Shown here piece after piece: positions 8,347 through 16,430 of a DNA stretch of 64,000 bases. The first letter of the stretch is position 1. Every line of letters starts with the position of its first letter. The notes under the pieces were generated by a model. The model worked only from the letters and a program-made list of their open reading frames with translations. It searched no databases and had not been told where the DNA came from. A program made the position numbers and the translations under genes. Source of the stretch: Sphingobacterium lactis (lineage in GTDB: Bacteria; Bacteroidota; Bacteroidia; Sphingobacteriales; Sphingobacteriaceae); NCBI RefSeq assembly GCF_011046555.1, contig NZ_CP049246.1, forward strand, positions 2,170,001-2,234,000. Reading direction: 5' to 3'.

Positions 8347-8576
8347 TGTAATTCTGTAATTTTGTAATTCACCTCTGATAATCAATAAGTTACACCATTA
8401 CATTTTCCAATTACATCAATTACATTTTTATATTCAATTTGTAATTGGTGGGAACTCATTACAAAAATTACAAAAATTTGTAATTTGAAGATTTTCATTA
8501 CAAATTTTTGTAATGAGGTATTCCGCTTATAATCAACCCTTTATCTTATTGTATTTTCTGTAATTACAAAATTACA
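8347..8576. repeat. array of 15 TGTAAT/ATTACA words in a 230-bp A+T-rich block
   Basis: TGTAAT or its complement ATTACA starts at 8347, 8355, 8363, 8397, 8410, 8419, 8440, 8458, 8467, 8479, 8497, 8509, 8559, 8563 and 8571. The words pair into inverted repeats: 8467-8484 is the exact reverse complement of 8497-8514, and TTCTGTAAT (8556-8564) pairs with ATTACAGAA (8571-8579). The block separates the early/methyltransferase genes from the head genes. Dense dyads of one short word in A+T-rich DNA are typical of replication origins (iterons) and multi-site operators; I infer one of these. Confidence 0.7.
8467..8514. repeat. perfect 18-bp inverted repeat with 12-base spacer
   Basis: ATTACAAAAATTTGTAAT (8467-8484) is followed after 12 bases by its exact reverse complement (8497-8514). 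Each arm is also itself a near-palindrome, so the site could form either one long hairpin or two small ones. It is the core of the TGTAAT array. Confidence 0.8.
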
Positions 8577-8648
8577 GAATTTTAAAGGTTAATATATATA
8601 AGAGGTTAAAGGAGAATCTGCCGGACAGGGCGGGAGGGAAGCTATGGA

Positions 8649-8698
8649 GTGACCGGCAATACTGCGCCGGTCACGATTTTGCGCTGCTTCGCGAGCGC
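8649..8698. other. two G+C-rich hairpins in the non-coding block
   Basis: GTGACCGGC (8649-8657) pairs perfectly with GCCGGTCAC (8666-8674) around 8 bases; seven bases later GCGCT (8681-8685) pairs with AGCGC (8694-8698). The surrounding 8620-8735 is strikingly G+C-rich next to the A+T-rich array. No reading frame is evident. It may be a structured RNA, a packaging or origin signal, or the leader of the late transcript. Confidence 0.5.
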
Positions 8699-8741
8699 TG
8701 GTAAACACAATGGAGAGAAGGCGGGGTGACAGTTGGGGAAT

Positions 8742-8768
8742 AAAAAAAGCTGCTTATTCAGCAGCTTG
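8742..8768 (-). terminator. intrinsic terminator overlapping the end of the 60-residue ORF
   Basis: Read leftward: AAGCTGC, seven bases containing the stop codon, GCAGCTT, then a run of T. It ends the early transcript before the non-coding block. Confidence 0.85.
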
Positions 8769-8936
8769 TATTTGGGTGATAGCTTTATTCAGCTCTTCGA
8801 TAATAGCGGTCTTATCAGCATCGGTTATTTTGTTCCGATTGTTACCGGCCAACTTCTTGTTTAGGTGAAATGAATCGAAAAAAGCAAGGGAGATAACATC
8901 ATTGTTACCTCCCTTGGGCATGCCGCCCGCTTGCAC
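8754..8936 (-). CDS. small phage protein of unknown function
   Basis: 60 residues (or 55 from the second Met). The C-terminal half is a predicted helix rich in Lys, Asp and Glu (ITDADKTAIIEELNKAITQI). It follows the methyltransferase on the same strand and its stop codon lies inside a strong intrinsic terminator, which supports it being the last gene of that transcript. No homologue recognised. Confidence 0.5.
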   Translation of the reverse strand: MQAGGMPKGGNNDVISLAFFDSFHLNKKLAGNNRNKITDADKTAIIEELNKAITQIQAAE

Positions 8937-8956
8937 AGACGATATGGCGCAAATTT

Positions 8957-8972
8957 AATGAAAATTTTCATT
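8957..8972. promoter_or_regulatory. perfect 16-bp palindrome, possible operator
   Basis: AATGAAAATTTTCATT is identical to its reverse complement. It lies in the 42-bp gap between the methyltransferase stop codon and the small ORF start. It could be an operator or a weak hairpin controlling the small ORF. Confidence 0.4.
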
Positions 8973-8978
8973 GTTTAT

Positions 8979-10685
8979 TTAAGCGGCTATTTTTAATAGT
9001 TCTTCACCTTGGCATTCAGCCCAAGCCTGGACCACATGTGGAACTACGCTGTTACCAATAAATTTCTTCTGGTCCGATTGATTACCATACAACTTATAAT
9101 CTTCCGGGAAACCTTGTATGAGCTTCAATTCTGAAACTTTAAGCATTCGCATCCGGATATCTGATATTCCGTACATGGCCATGAATTCCTTTATCTTGAT
9201 CATGGTTTCAGGATCATCTTTATAAATCTCAACATGCACATGCTCGCACATCTCGTACCGGATAAAGTAAAGTGGGGATTTGTCCTGTCGCGCAATAATC
9301 GTAGCGCAGGGTTGCTCTATGTGCATGGTGTGGCCACCGTGCGAAGGATTGTAGATAAAGCCCTTTGCAGTTATCAATGCATGCTTATCATTTGCCAAAA
9401 TTGAGCCCGCAGGTTGGGTGATGGACTGATGATTTCTATGTCCTGAATACTGCTTATCTAGCCAGTTAATTTGGACTTTCGTAAATCTATCCTTTGTGGT
9501 CAAAGTCCCAGCTGGTTGATCGATTGATTGAACATTTTCCCCATTCCCGTAATATTTTGTCAAAAAACAAGGTGTCACGGATACAAGGGATTCGTGGGGT
9601 ATTGTGGTCAATGTTGGTGCCGGGCTATCGATTGAGGATATCTTTCCGAATGGGTTGCCGGAATAATTCTTAACCAAATATGAGGTTTGAACTAAACCTA
9701 ATCTATTTTGGCATGCAATGGTGGGCAGTGGATCATCTGTTGATGGAGCGACAACTTTACCTTGTTTATTCATCGAATTATATTTTATGATGAAATTGTC
9801 TTTGCCGCCTGCAACTTCTTTGATTAACCCAGCATAAATGCGTTTCAACGTATTCTCAACCAACGGCTTTTTTCTGCCAAAAATGGATTCGCCTTCATCG
9901 TCAAAATCCAATAGATCCTTAACTGCATTCCATTTTTTTAAATCACTTCCGAATAATGTATTCGTGTTGCTTCCAGTTTTGGAGTGTGTAGGATCCGGCC
10001 ATACAATGGGCAATCCTTTTTTTGCAAAACATCCGAATAATCGTAATCTTGAGGTGTAGGCACCGTAATCTGCTGAGTTCAGTTTCTTCCAATCGTCCCG
10101 GTACCCGAAGGATTTAATATGCTCCCTCCAGCGTAACCAATCTTTTCCTGAGTTCATGCTTATTGGTCGACCTTTCTTATCCAGTGGTCCCCATGACATA
10201 AACTCAACCACATTCTCGATCTGAACGTAATCTGGGTCAAGGGCAATAATATATCTGTCCAGGTGCTCTGCCAAAGTTCTGCTGTCAGCGTCACGGGACT
10301 GGCCACCTTTTGCCTTACTAAAATTTGTACATTCCAAAGATGCCCACAATACGACTTTAGCATTTGGATATAGAATCCGATATCGGTCTACAATTTCTTT
10401 TAATGGTTGGGGATCAAGCGTCCGGATGTCCTCTTCAAAATGATATACTTCCGGATGATTTTCCCAATGGCTCCGGATCGCCTTATGGTCATGGTTTACA
10501 CATGCCGCAATTAAGGCTATGGGATTATTGTTGTGATCCTTAGCATTTGCAAATCCTGTTGTTGTTCCACCTGCGCCGCAGAATAGATCCACGACAATGT
10601 ATCTAATAGCTTCGGGATTTCTCACTATTTGCGGGGTGAAAGGTTTGTGCTGGAGTATGAATGCGTTGATCATGGGACTTGGCAT
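8979..10685 (-). CDS. DNA cytosine-5 methyltransferase
   Basis: 568 residues. Motif I is VVDLFCGAGGTTTGF (31-45); motif IV is SLECTNFSKAKGG with catalytic Cys 119, where the usual Pro before Cys is Glu; motif VI is IENV (157-159); motif VIII is SRLRLFG; motif X is GNSVVPHVVQAW near the C-terminus. The target-recognition region holds several degenerate repeats of about 40 residues built round SIDxPAxTLTT (SIDSPAPTLTT, SIDQPAGTLTT, SITQPAGSILA). It methylates cytosine in a specific site, most likely to protect phage DNA from host restriction; no restriction endonuclease is adjacent. It overlaps the upstream gene by 16 bp. Confidence 0.92.
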   Translation of the reverse strand: MPSPMINAFILQHKPFTPQIVRNPEAIRYIVVDLFCGAGGTTTGFANAKDHNNNPIALIAACVNHDHKAIRSHWENHPEVYHFEEDIRTLDPQPLKEIVDRYRILYPNAKVVLWASLECTNFSKAKGGQSRDADSRTLAEHLDRYIIALDPDYVQIENVVEFMSWGPLDKKGRPISMNSGKDWLRWREHIKSFGYRDDWKKLNSADYGAYTSRLRLFGCFAKKGLPIVWPDPTHSKTGSNTNTLFGSDLKKWNAVKDLLDFDDEGESIFGRKKPLVENTLKRIYAGLIKEVAGGKDNFIIKYNSMNKQGKVVAPSTDDPLPTIACQNRLGLVQTSYLVKNYSGNPFGKISSIDSPAPTLTTIPHESLVSVTPCFLTKYYGNGENVQSIDQPAGTLTTKDRFTKVQINWLDKQYSGHRNHQSITQPAGSILANDKHALITAKGFIYNPSHGGHTMHIEQPCATIIARQDKSPLYFIRYEMCEHVHVEIYKDDPETMIKIKEFMAMYGISDIRMRMLKVSELKLIQGFPEDYKLYGNQSDQKKFIGNSVVPHVVQAWAECQGEELLKIAA

Positions 10686-10969
10686 TTAGTTAATAGGTCG
10701 GATATTGTAATGCAAAGCTGTGTGTCAGGTATTGCAGGTTTTTCAATGTTTAATAAGTCAATTTGTATTTCCTCCAACATTTCAATAAGTTCCCTATTCT
10801 GTTTAATAAGTTCCTGTGTTTGGGACTGGGCATATCGTACCGTTAATTGTAACCACATGCCATCGTAACTTGACATTGTGCCGTATAAAGAGCGCAATAA
10901 AACAGGCCAGTTTAATACGTTGTTTTCTTTGGCTATTTCTTGCTGAATTTGAAAAATATTCTTACTCAT
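10670..10969 (-). CDS. small phage protein of unknown function, helical
   Basis: 99 residues, predicted mostly helical with a heptad-like middle (QSQTQELIKQNRELIEMLEE). No domain recognised. It overlaps the methyltransferase start by 16 bp and the next upstream gene by 8 bp, so it belongs to one tightly packed early operon. Confidence 0.6.
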   Translation of the reverse strand: MSKNIFQIQQEIAKENNVLNWPVLLRSLYGTMSSYDGMWLQLTVRYAQSQTQELIKQNRELIEMLEEIQIDLLNIEKPAIPDTQLCITISDLLTKCQVP

Positions 10970-11207
10970 ATCCCATTAATTTTAAGCCTATTTCAACTCT
11001 TAATTCACGTATTATTTCGGCTATTTCATAGTATCCCATTGAATCATCTATATTTAATAGAATTTCTTCTAAAACACTGGAAGCACCTCCATACATATCT
11101 GTTAAAATACTATCTACAACTGCATCGACGTTTTCAGGTTCTATGTTGTCGATTAAGTTTCTTGCGGTTTCTCTTAGCTTTTTATCTAAGTTGTTTATCA
11201 GTTTCAT
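10962..11207 (-). CDS. small phage protein of unknown function
   Basis: 81 residues, acidic and helical (SILTDMYGGASSVLEEILLN). Its start overlaps the preceding gene's stop by 4 bases. Function unknown; position suggests an early accessory protein. Confidence 0.6.
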   Translation of the reverse strand: MKLINNLDKKLRETARNLIDNIEPENVDAVVDSILTDMYGGASSVLEEILLNIDDSMGYYEIAEIIRELRVEIGLKLMGYE

Positions 11208-11896
11208 AGCTTAACCTCCTTTTGTTTCAATTCCACCTTTACCGCGGTGTTTCCATGTTTTTTTATTTCCTTCCAAGGAATTAGAAATAACTTTTCAGCC
11301 CAAACAATTACTTCATGTCGCGTCCATCTAATGGAATCGATAACTATCGCGCCGTCATGCCATTTAAAAGCCCATAGTTGAAGTGTTTGAATGTTTTTTT
11401 CCATAGAATTATGCCTCGAATTTAAATCAGGTAAAATTCCTAGATACCAGAATGTTCCATCCGGAAATGATTTAACCGTCATATATGTAAATATTTTAGG
11501 TCCAATTGCGGTTTCTTGTAAAGCGTCCTCAGCTTCGCCATTTTGAGCAATATAAATTCCTTCTTTGAGCATGATATTACAATTTGAGACGACATAACCG
11601 CAGATAATGTGATAATATAATAGTTCATCAATTTCAATGGGTTTATCTCCCAGATATTTAATCAAATCCTCTTCTTGGTTTTGACATTCAAATTCATCAA
11701 GTGTTTTTATTGTTTTAGTGGCTAGTATCTTGGACTTTACATCGAATTCTTCCAGATATGCTTCCAGTGCATCTTCCTTGGAGGTAGTTTCTGTTAGATT
11801 TAGCCCATACTTCGCATTGATTTCCTGCACGGGAAAATTATTGTCCATAAAGAGGTTCATAAATACAATGATTGCCTCTAATTCTTTTCTTGTCAT
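11204..11896 (-). CDS. phage protein of unknown function
   Basis: 230 residues, acidic N-terminal half (TSKEDALEAYLEEFDVKSKI), more aromatic C-terminal half with a Trp-rich stretch (LQLWAFKWHDGAIVIDSIRW). No known motif recognised. It overlaps both neighbours by 4 bases, the ATGA arrangement of coupled genes. Confidence 0.6.
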   Translation of the reverse strand: MTRKELEAIIVFMNLFMDNNFPVQEINAKYGLNLTETTSKEDALEAYLEEFDVKSKILATKTIKTLDEFECQNQEEDLIKYLGDKPIEIDELLYYHIICGYVVSNCNIMLKEGIYIAQNGEAEDALQETAIGPKIFTYMTVKSFPDGTFWYLGILPDLNSRHNSMEKNIQTLQLWAFKWHDGAIVIDSIRWTRHEVIVWAEKLFLIPWKEIKKHGNTAVKVELKQKEVKL

Positions 11897-12201
11897 GTTG
11901 ATTGGTTATATTTTTCAATTTTTTCATTGTTCAATATTTGTTGGACCTTTTTGAATACATAGCCATTGAAGGCCATTTCTTTAGTAGTCCAGGAACATTC
12001 GTATTCATTCCAGTAGAGGGTATGAGATTCAACATCTCCTTGATTTTTGCCATGATAAACTGTTGCCTTCACTTCCTTCGTTCGAGGTTTCCACCGGCGT
12101 CTTGCATCATGGATAAACCGTTTGATATTTTCTACCTGTAAACTAAATTTCAGTTTCTGAAGCCTTGTAAAGCTCTGTTCCAATTTAGATTCGTAACTCA
12201 T
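11893..12201 (-). CDS. small phage protein of unknown function
   Basis: 102 residues, basic (RFIHDARRRWKPRTKEVKAT), with aromatic residues in the second half (TLYWNEYECSWTTKEMAFNG). It could bind nucleic acid, but no domain is recognised. Coupled by a 4-base overlap to the gene after it. Confidence 0.55.
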   Translation of the reverse strand: MSYESKLEQSFTRLQKLKFSLQVENIKRFIHDARRRWKPRTKEVKATVYHGKNQGDVESHTLYWNEYECSWTTKEMAFNGYVFKKVQQILNNEKIEKYNQST

Positions 12202-12211
12202 GATTTGAGAT

Positions 12212-12499
12212 TTAATTTGTAAATCCGATAATTTTTAAATGTCCCGTTTTCAAGAACCGGTCGAGGTTTTCAACCGATTCATTAATTATCCTTTTTCGGT
12301 TCGAAACGTCCACAAACCCTGCAGCTGTTTGTGGATGATCCCCGAATTGAGATTTAACCATCCATCCATTATGCATTTCAACTTCATAGCCGAGGCATCC
12401 TGGATTTCCCATGGTGACAGTCACCACTTCAAATTCCCGGCGTTTGCTGTCTATAAAGCGAAGGCCCAGTGGCCAAGTTGGACGGATGATTTTTCCCAT
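12212..12499 (-). CDS. small phage protein of unknown function
   Basis: 95 residues from the ATG at 12499, which shares one base with the preceding stop codon (TAATG); a longer frame to 12562 is less likely because it would overlap the upstream gene by 64 bases. Contains several beta-forming stretches (EFEVVTVTMGNPGCLGYEVE). No domain recognised. Confidence 0.6.
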   Translation of the reverse strand: MGKIIRPTWPLGLRFIDSKRREFEVVTVTMGNPGCLGYEVEMHNGWMVKSQFGDHPQTAAGFVDVSNRKRIINESVENLDRFLKTGHLKIIGFTN

Positions 12500-12696
12500 T
12501 ATTTTTCGCGTATTGAAATCGATTTCAGACGTACATCTGTATCGAATATTTCTACTGGCCACTGGTTCAACTCAATGGCAGCTCTGATTTCTTGTTTAGC
12601 GGATTCCATGTTTATCCCTCTCAATTCCACTCCGCCTTTAAAGGCTCTTGTGGTTCTGGGTTTAACCAGGTCGATGATTTTCTTGATATATTCCAT
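12499..12696 (-). CDS. small phage protein of unknown function
   Basis: 65 residues, basic N-terminal half. Its stop overlaps the start of the next gene in a TAATG arrangement and it begins 21 bp after the primase-helicase stop, so it is part of the replication operon. Function unknown. Confidence 0.55.
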   Translation of the reverse strand: MEYIKKIIDLVKPRTTRAFKGGVELRGINMESAKQEIRAAIELNQWPVEIFDTDVRLKSISIREK

Positions 12697-12717
12697 GTTG
12701 GTCTCGTTTTAATGTTG

Positions 12718-15700
12718 TTATGGCCAATTGGGGCCGTTTGTTTCTGGATCTGGCACTGGAAAGTCTTCCTGAGAAATAATTGGTTCTGTAGGGTCGTAAA
12801 TGCGGTCACTGATCGATGATGATTCCGATTGGAGGTAAAACATGGATTGTGTTTTCTTCCGGTCCGATTTTATCCATCTCTTATCGCGACCGTCAAAGCG
12901 TACCTCATCCCAAGTCTTGAGTACCCTGCCGTCCGAATTCTGTACAGCTTTGGGATTCAATGTCAGTTTTTTCAGCTGTGCATATAATTTCATTTTGGCG
13001 TTAAATCCAGTAGAGGTGATGTTCTTGATGGAGGATTCCATTTTATAATCTTCCATGGCAAAATGAGAGGGGATAAAGCAATCGAGCCTATTGGATTCTG
13101 CTGAGAAAAAAACCTCTGCCCAAGCAAGAAATTGGAATCCCATGTTGTTGGTGAGTGATCGGTCCATAATGTTTTCCATAGGTGCTTCAATCCATGTTGG
13201 CCAGGAAAGGTAAAGCTGGCAGCACTGCGCCATGAAATTTAAATCCAAATTCCACTCTTCATCTGAATACTCAGAAGACCAGAATTCTTTGCCAAAATCA
13301 TCAATCGGCTGACGGTTTTCCTTGAACATGCCGGATTTGTCCACATGGTAGTAGTTCGATGTGCCAAAGAATAGGATCCTACGCATGGTTGAAGGGCCCA
13401 TATCATCCGGGGCAAAGTTTGTTGTGATACCCAATTTTGGGGATTCCTCAAATTTTATACTTGTCCGGGTCTTCCCCTTGGGGTTCACCGTAATATCACC
13501 GGTGGTCATGGAGAACGTGCGCTCCATGGGGAATTCGCGGGTCGCATCATCAATATAGACCACATCCGTGTTGGAATTGACCTGTTCAAATACGTGGTTA
13601 TCATCAAACAGCTTGGCGTTCTTACCGTCAAACTGGAGGAGATTCTTCACCATTCGGATCCCATTGAAGAATATAGACTTACCGGTACCACCGAATGATC
13701 CCTGATCCTTTTGTGGCGTGTCATCCATACCGAACACGATCCATGGTCTGGATTGCGCTTTGTGCCGGTGCATGAGATAACCGAATGCATACATTTTATT
13801 GATCAGGTGGACAATCTGGTCATATCTTTCTTCTGGGGTCAGATTTTCGCCAGTAACGGTAAACTTGTTGCGCTGCTTGTATTCCTTGATCTCATCAGCG
13901 GTCAGGTCCTCCAAATTGTCCTCTAGCTCCTTTCGCCAATAAATCCGGGATGTCTGCATAAGAAATCGGAAGAACATCGAATCTGAATTGTTTATCTGCA
14001 GATGAAATATTTTGTCTTCGTCCTGCGTCACTTCGAACATTGGATCCAGTCGCCGAACCTTGTGTTTTAATATCTTGGATTCCCATACCATTTTATCCAC
14101 CCGGCTGTTTGGGATTTCTTCGATCCCTGCACCAGTAATTCGCCAGGTCGTGTTCTGGAAGAACATGTATTGGGTCCAGGCATCGTAATCGCGAAAATCA
14201 GGATCCAGCACGGGTAGCGAATCAAACGAAGTGTTGCTCAAGGAAGTGGAACGGTGCAATACGTTGAGTAAATCCTCTGGGGCATACCTGGATCGCAAAA
14301 AATTGAGCAGGTAGGCCTTGATGTCTTCCGGCTTTACTGGTCGTACCAAGTTACCATCGATGTGGATGAACTCCATGGTTTCCTCGTTTACTTTCCTTCG
14401 CCCAAAGCCACATTTTACCAGGAAATTCAGCACTCGTTCCATAGACAACTTGTATTCGTATAAGGGTCTACCGTACCTGATTTTAGGGTTTCCGGATCGG
14501 TCAAATGCCAATTGATAATCCCAGAACCGGTACATCATGGCCACCTTGACCAAATTCTTTAAGTCAGAGGCTTTATAATGCTTCAGGAAATCCCTTAAGT
14601 CCTTGCAGGGCCGGCCGTACTGATCGCGCTTGGTCTGCAGTTCCATTGGTAGTTCTATAGTCCGGATATCCAAGAAGAAATCTGATGCATCAGACTTGCA
14701 CAATCGGTGGTTCTGCAATTGGCCGGTTGCATCCAGATCCGGACAGGTCATAACTGATTTGGCCTTCTGGAATAATTTAAAGACTTGATCCTTGGATAGC
14801 CTGAAGTGCTCTGAGGATGGATAAACCACGTGATAGCCAAGCGCACGCAGGTTTAGTGCGTCAGAACCACCCGTACAATAAATGATTTCTTCCAGTTTCG
14901 GCTTTTCCTTCTTGCTCTCATCCTCATCCTTGGAATCTTCATGGTCTTTAACCACCTGCTCATAGGCACGTTTTACCTGGGCATACCCATGCAAGAACTG
15001 CGGGTCAAACTTGCCGTCATAGAAGAATCGCCTTTCTTTTTTTGCGGATTTTGGTTGGTAAATTTTTGAAAAGCGATCACCGTTCTTTCCCTCTTCTTCA
15101 ATGCGAAAAATGGGGTAAAATTCCGTAGCGGTAAATGTAATCGCTTTACGTTCCTTGATGATGGTATAGCTATCCAGTGCATGCCAATGCTGTTCTTTAA
15201 GTACAGCCCTCAGCTGTTCCAGAACAGCTTTATGGCGTTCCTCTTCCTTCCGGTTCCGGTGCTGATATTCGATGTTGCTCCAAACCTTGTCCGAGAATAG
15301 GATGCGTAAATGAGATTCCGAAACTTCCTCGGCATGTACAAAGAATTTCTCTTTGTCGTTCTGATCCGGTTTAGCATCCGCAGAGGATACCTCTGCCTGG
15401 TACATGGATCTAATTGCTTCCGGTGATCCTATACCGTGTCGTTCAGCAATAATGGCAATGGCCTCACCGTATTCGCAGTTCTCCCGCTTCTGGGTGTACG
15501 TAATGGCATTGTGCCATTTACTGACGGTATCACCGAAATCACGAACGATATAATTCCCATCTTCCGTTTGCTTGATCATGGAAGATGGCGTCTTTTCATT
15601 TCGAGTTGGGTCTACAAAATGTTTTTTCTTTCCGACGTACTGATCGATATCAGCTATATAGAATCGGAAAATATCCAAACCGCCATTGGTCGCCGTAAAT

Positions 15701-15732
15701 ATGTCATCCTTGGTTATCTTATACTGCGCCAT
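12718..15732 (-). CDS. primase-helicase fusion, phage replication protein
   Basis: 1004 residues. Residues 1-110 resemble the CHC2 zinc-binding region of DnaG-type primases in pattern (PTRNEKTPSSMI, then GNYIVRDFGD) but lack the zinc ligands. About 283-345 is a TOPRIM-like segment (YCTGGSDALNLRALG, then CPDLDATG as the DxD metal site). The C-terminal half is an SF3-like helicase with Walker A GGTGKS (about 681-686) and Walker B VVYIDD. It should open and prime phage DNA. It heads the replication operon, with the small membrane-protein gene overlapping its start by 14 bp. Confidence 0.8.
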   Translation of the reverse strand: MAQYKITKDDIFTATNGGLDIFRFYIADIDQYVGKKKHFVDPTRNEKTPSSMIKQTEDGNYIVRDFGDTVSKWHNAITYTQKRENCEYGEAIAIIAERHGIGSPEAIRSMYQAEVSSADAKPDQNDKEKFFVHAEEVSESHLRILFSDKVWSNIEYQHRNRKEEERHKAVLEQLRAVLKEQHWHALDSYTIIKERKAITFTATEFYPIFRIEEEGKNGDRFSKIYQPKSAKKERRFFYDGKFDPQFLHGYAQVKRAYEQVVKDHEDSKDEDESKKEKPKLEEIIYCTGGSDALNLRALGYHVVYPSSEHFRLSKDQVFKLFQKAKSVMTCPDLDATGQLQNHRLCKSDASDFFLDIRTIELPMELQTKRDQYGRPCKDLRDFLKHYKASDLKNLVKVAMMYRFWDYQLAFDRSGNPKIRYGRPLYEYKLSMERVLNFLVKCGFGRRKVNEETMEFIHIDGNLVRPVKPEDIKAYLLNFLRSRYAPEDLLNVLHRSTSLSNTSFDSLPVLDPDFRDYDAWTQYMFFQNTTWRITGAGIEEIPNSRVDKMVWESKILKHKVRRLDPMFEVTQDEDKIFHLQINNSDSMFFRFLMQTSRIYWRKELEDNLEDLTADEIKEYKQRNKFTVTGENLTPEERYDQIVHLINKMYAFGYLMHRHKAQSRPWIVFGMDDTPQKDQGSFGGTGKSIFFNGIRMVKNLLQFDGKNAKLFDDNHVFEQVNSNTDVVYIDDATREFPMERTFSMTTGDITVNPKGKTRTSIKFEESPKLGITTNFAPDDMGPSTMRRILFFGTSNYYHVDKSGMFKENRQPIDDFGKEFWSSEYSDEEWNLDLNFMAQCCQLYLSWPTWIEAPMENIMDRSLTNNMGFQFLAWAEVFFSAESNRLDCFIPSHFAMEDYKMESSIKNITSTGFNAKMKLYAQLKKLTLNPKAVQNSDGRVLKTWDEVRFDGRDKRWIKSDRKKTQSMFYLQSESSSISDRIYDPTEPIISQEDFPVPDPETNGPNWP

Positions 15733-15892
15733 TCTCCCTACACGATTTATTTGAACCGGTGTTCATGATGAAGATCAATAGCGCCAGGAATAAGATCAGG
15801 CACAGGACGATTAGGAAAATATTGATTGCTGTCAGGAATTGAATTTCCTGGTTCTGCTGGATAAGCATAGCAGAAGATATATCGGGATGCAT
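15719..15892 (-). CDS. 57-residue single-pass membrane protein
   Basis: The frame starts at an ATG at 15892 and ends inside the primase-helicase start region, overlapping by 14 bases. Residues 21-43 are a clean hydrophobic helix (LTAINIFLIVLCLILFLALL), with a polar N-terminus and a basic C-terminus (SNKSCRENGAV). The overlap and the intact helix argue for a real gene. It may be a small inner-membrane protein or holin-like; nothing more specific can be said. Confidence 0.6.
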   Translation of the reverse strand: MHPDISSAMLIQQNQEIQFLTAINIFLIVLCLILFLALLIFIMNTGSNKSCRENGAV

Positions 15893-15989
15893 AGTAAAAT
15901 AAATGAAAGGTTATAAATCCGTCCAGTCAGCAGGACGGAATGATTGAGCAATAAAGAACGTACTGACTTGCCCATGACCTTGACTCGGT

Positions 15990-16418
15990 TTAATTCTTCA
16001 GGTTGTTCTCATGGATCGCTGTACAGAAACTGAGAATGGGGACAATGTGGTTATCGAAATGGGTTTTAGCCGGCGAGGGTTTGATGGGCATTAATTCAGC
16101 GAAACTTACCCGTGCATTGGCCAGCTGGCTCGCCAAGATCTCCAAGCGACTCTCGGAATAGGTATCTATGATATGCCTTAGTTTGCACAGCGCCTTCTGG
16201 CGTTCCGCTGTGAAGCGATTGCCGGCCGTATAGGCATAACAGCGCATGCTTATGAAATTACGGATCTCATTGGTGATGAACTTAATGGTCCGGATCCGAA
16301 TAATGGTGTGTGCCTCAGCTGAACTGCGGACGGTAATCTCCACCGGTTTTATCTTCGTAAAATTCGGATAGGAAATAACGATTTTTCGTTGTTGCGGAAT
16401 TAATAGTGCTGTAATCAT
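15990..16418 (-). CDS. phage protein of unknown function
   Basis: 142 residues, basic. The N-terminal half is beta-like (MITALLIPQQRKIVISYP), the second half helical (ERQKALCKLRHIIDTYSESR). No domain recognised. It follows the LuxR-type regulator by 12 bp on the same strand. Confidence 0.55.
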   Translation of the reverse strand: MITALLIPQQRKIVISYPNFTKIKPVEITVRSSAEAHTIIRIRTIKFITNEIRNFISMRCYAYTAGNRFTAERQKALCKLRHIIDTYSESRLEILASQLANARVSFAELMPIKPSPAKTHFDNHIVPILSFCTAIHENNLKN

Positions 16419-16430
16419 GAGATTGGTTTT

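Noticed and set aside
8347..8576. CRISPR array
   Set aside because: The repeated word is only 6 bases, occurs on both strands and lacks uniform spacers; no cas genes nearby.
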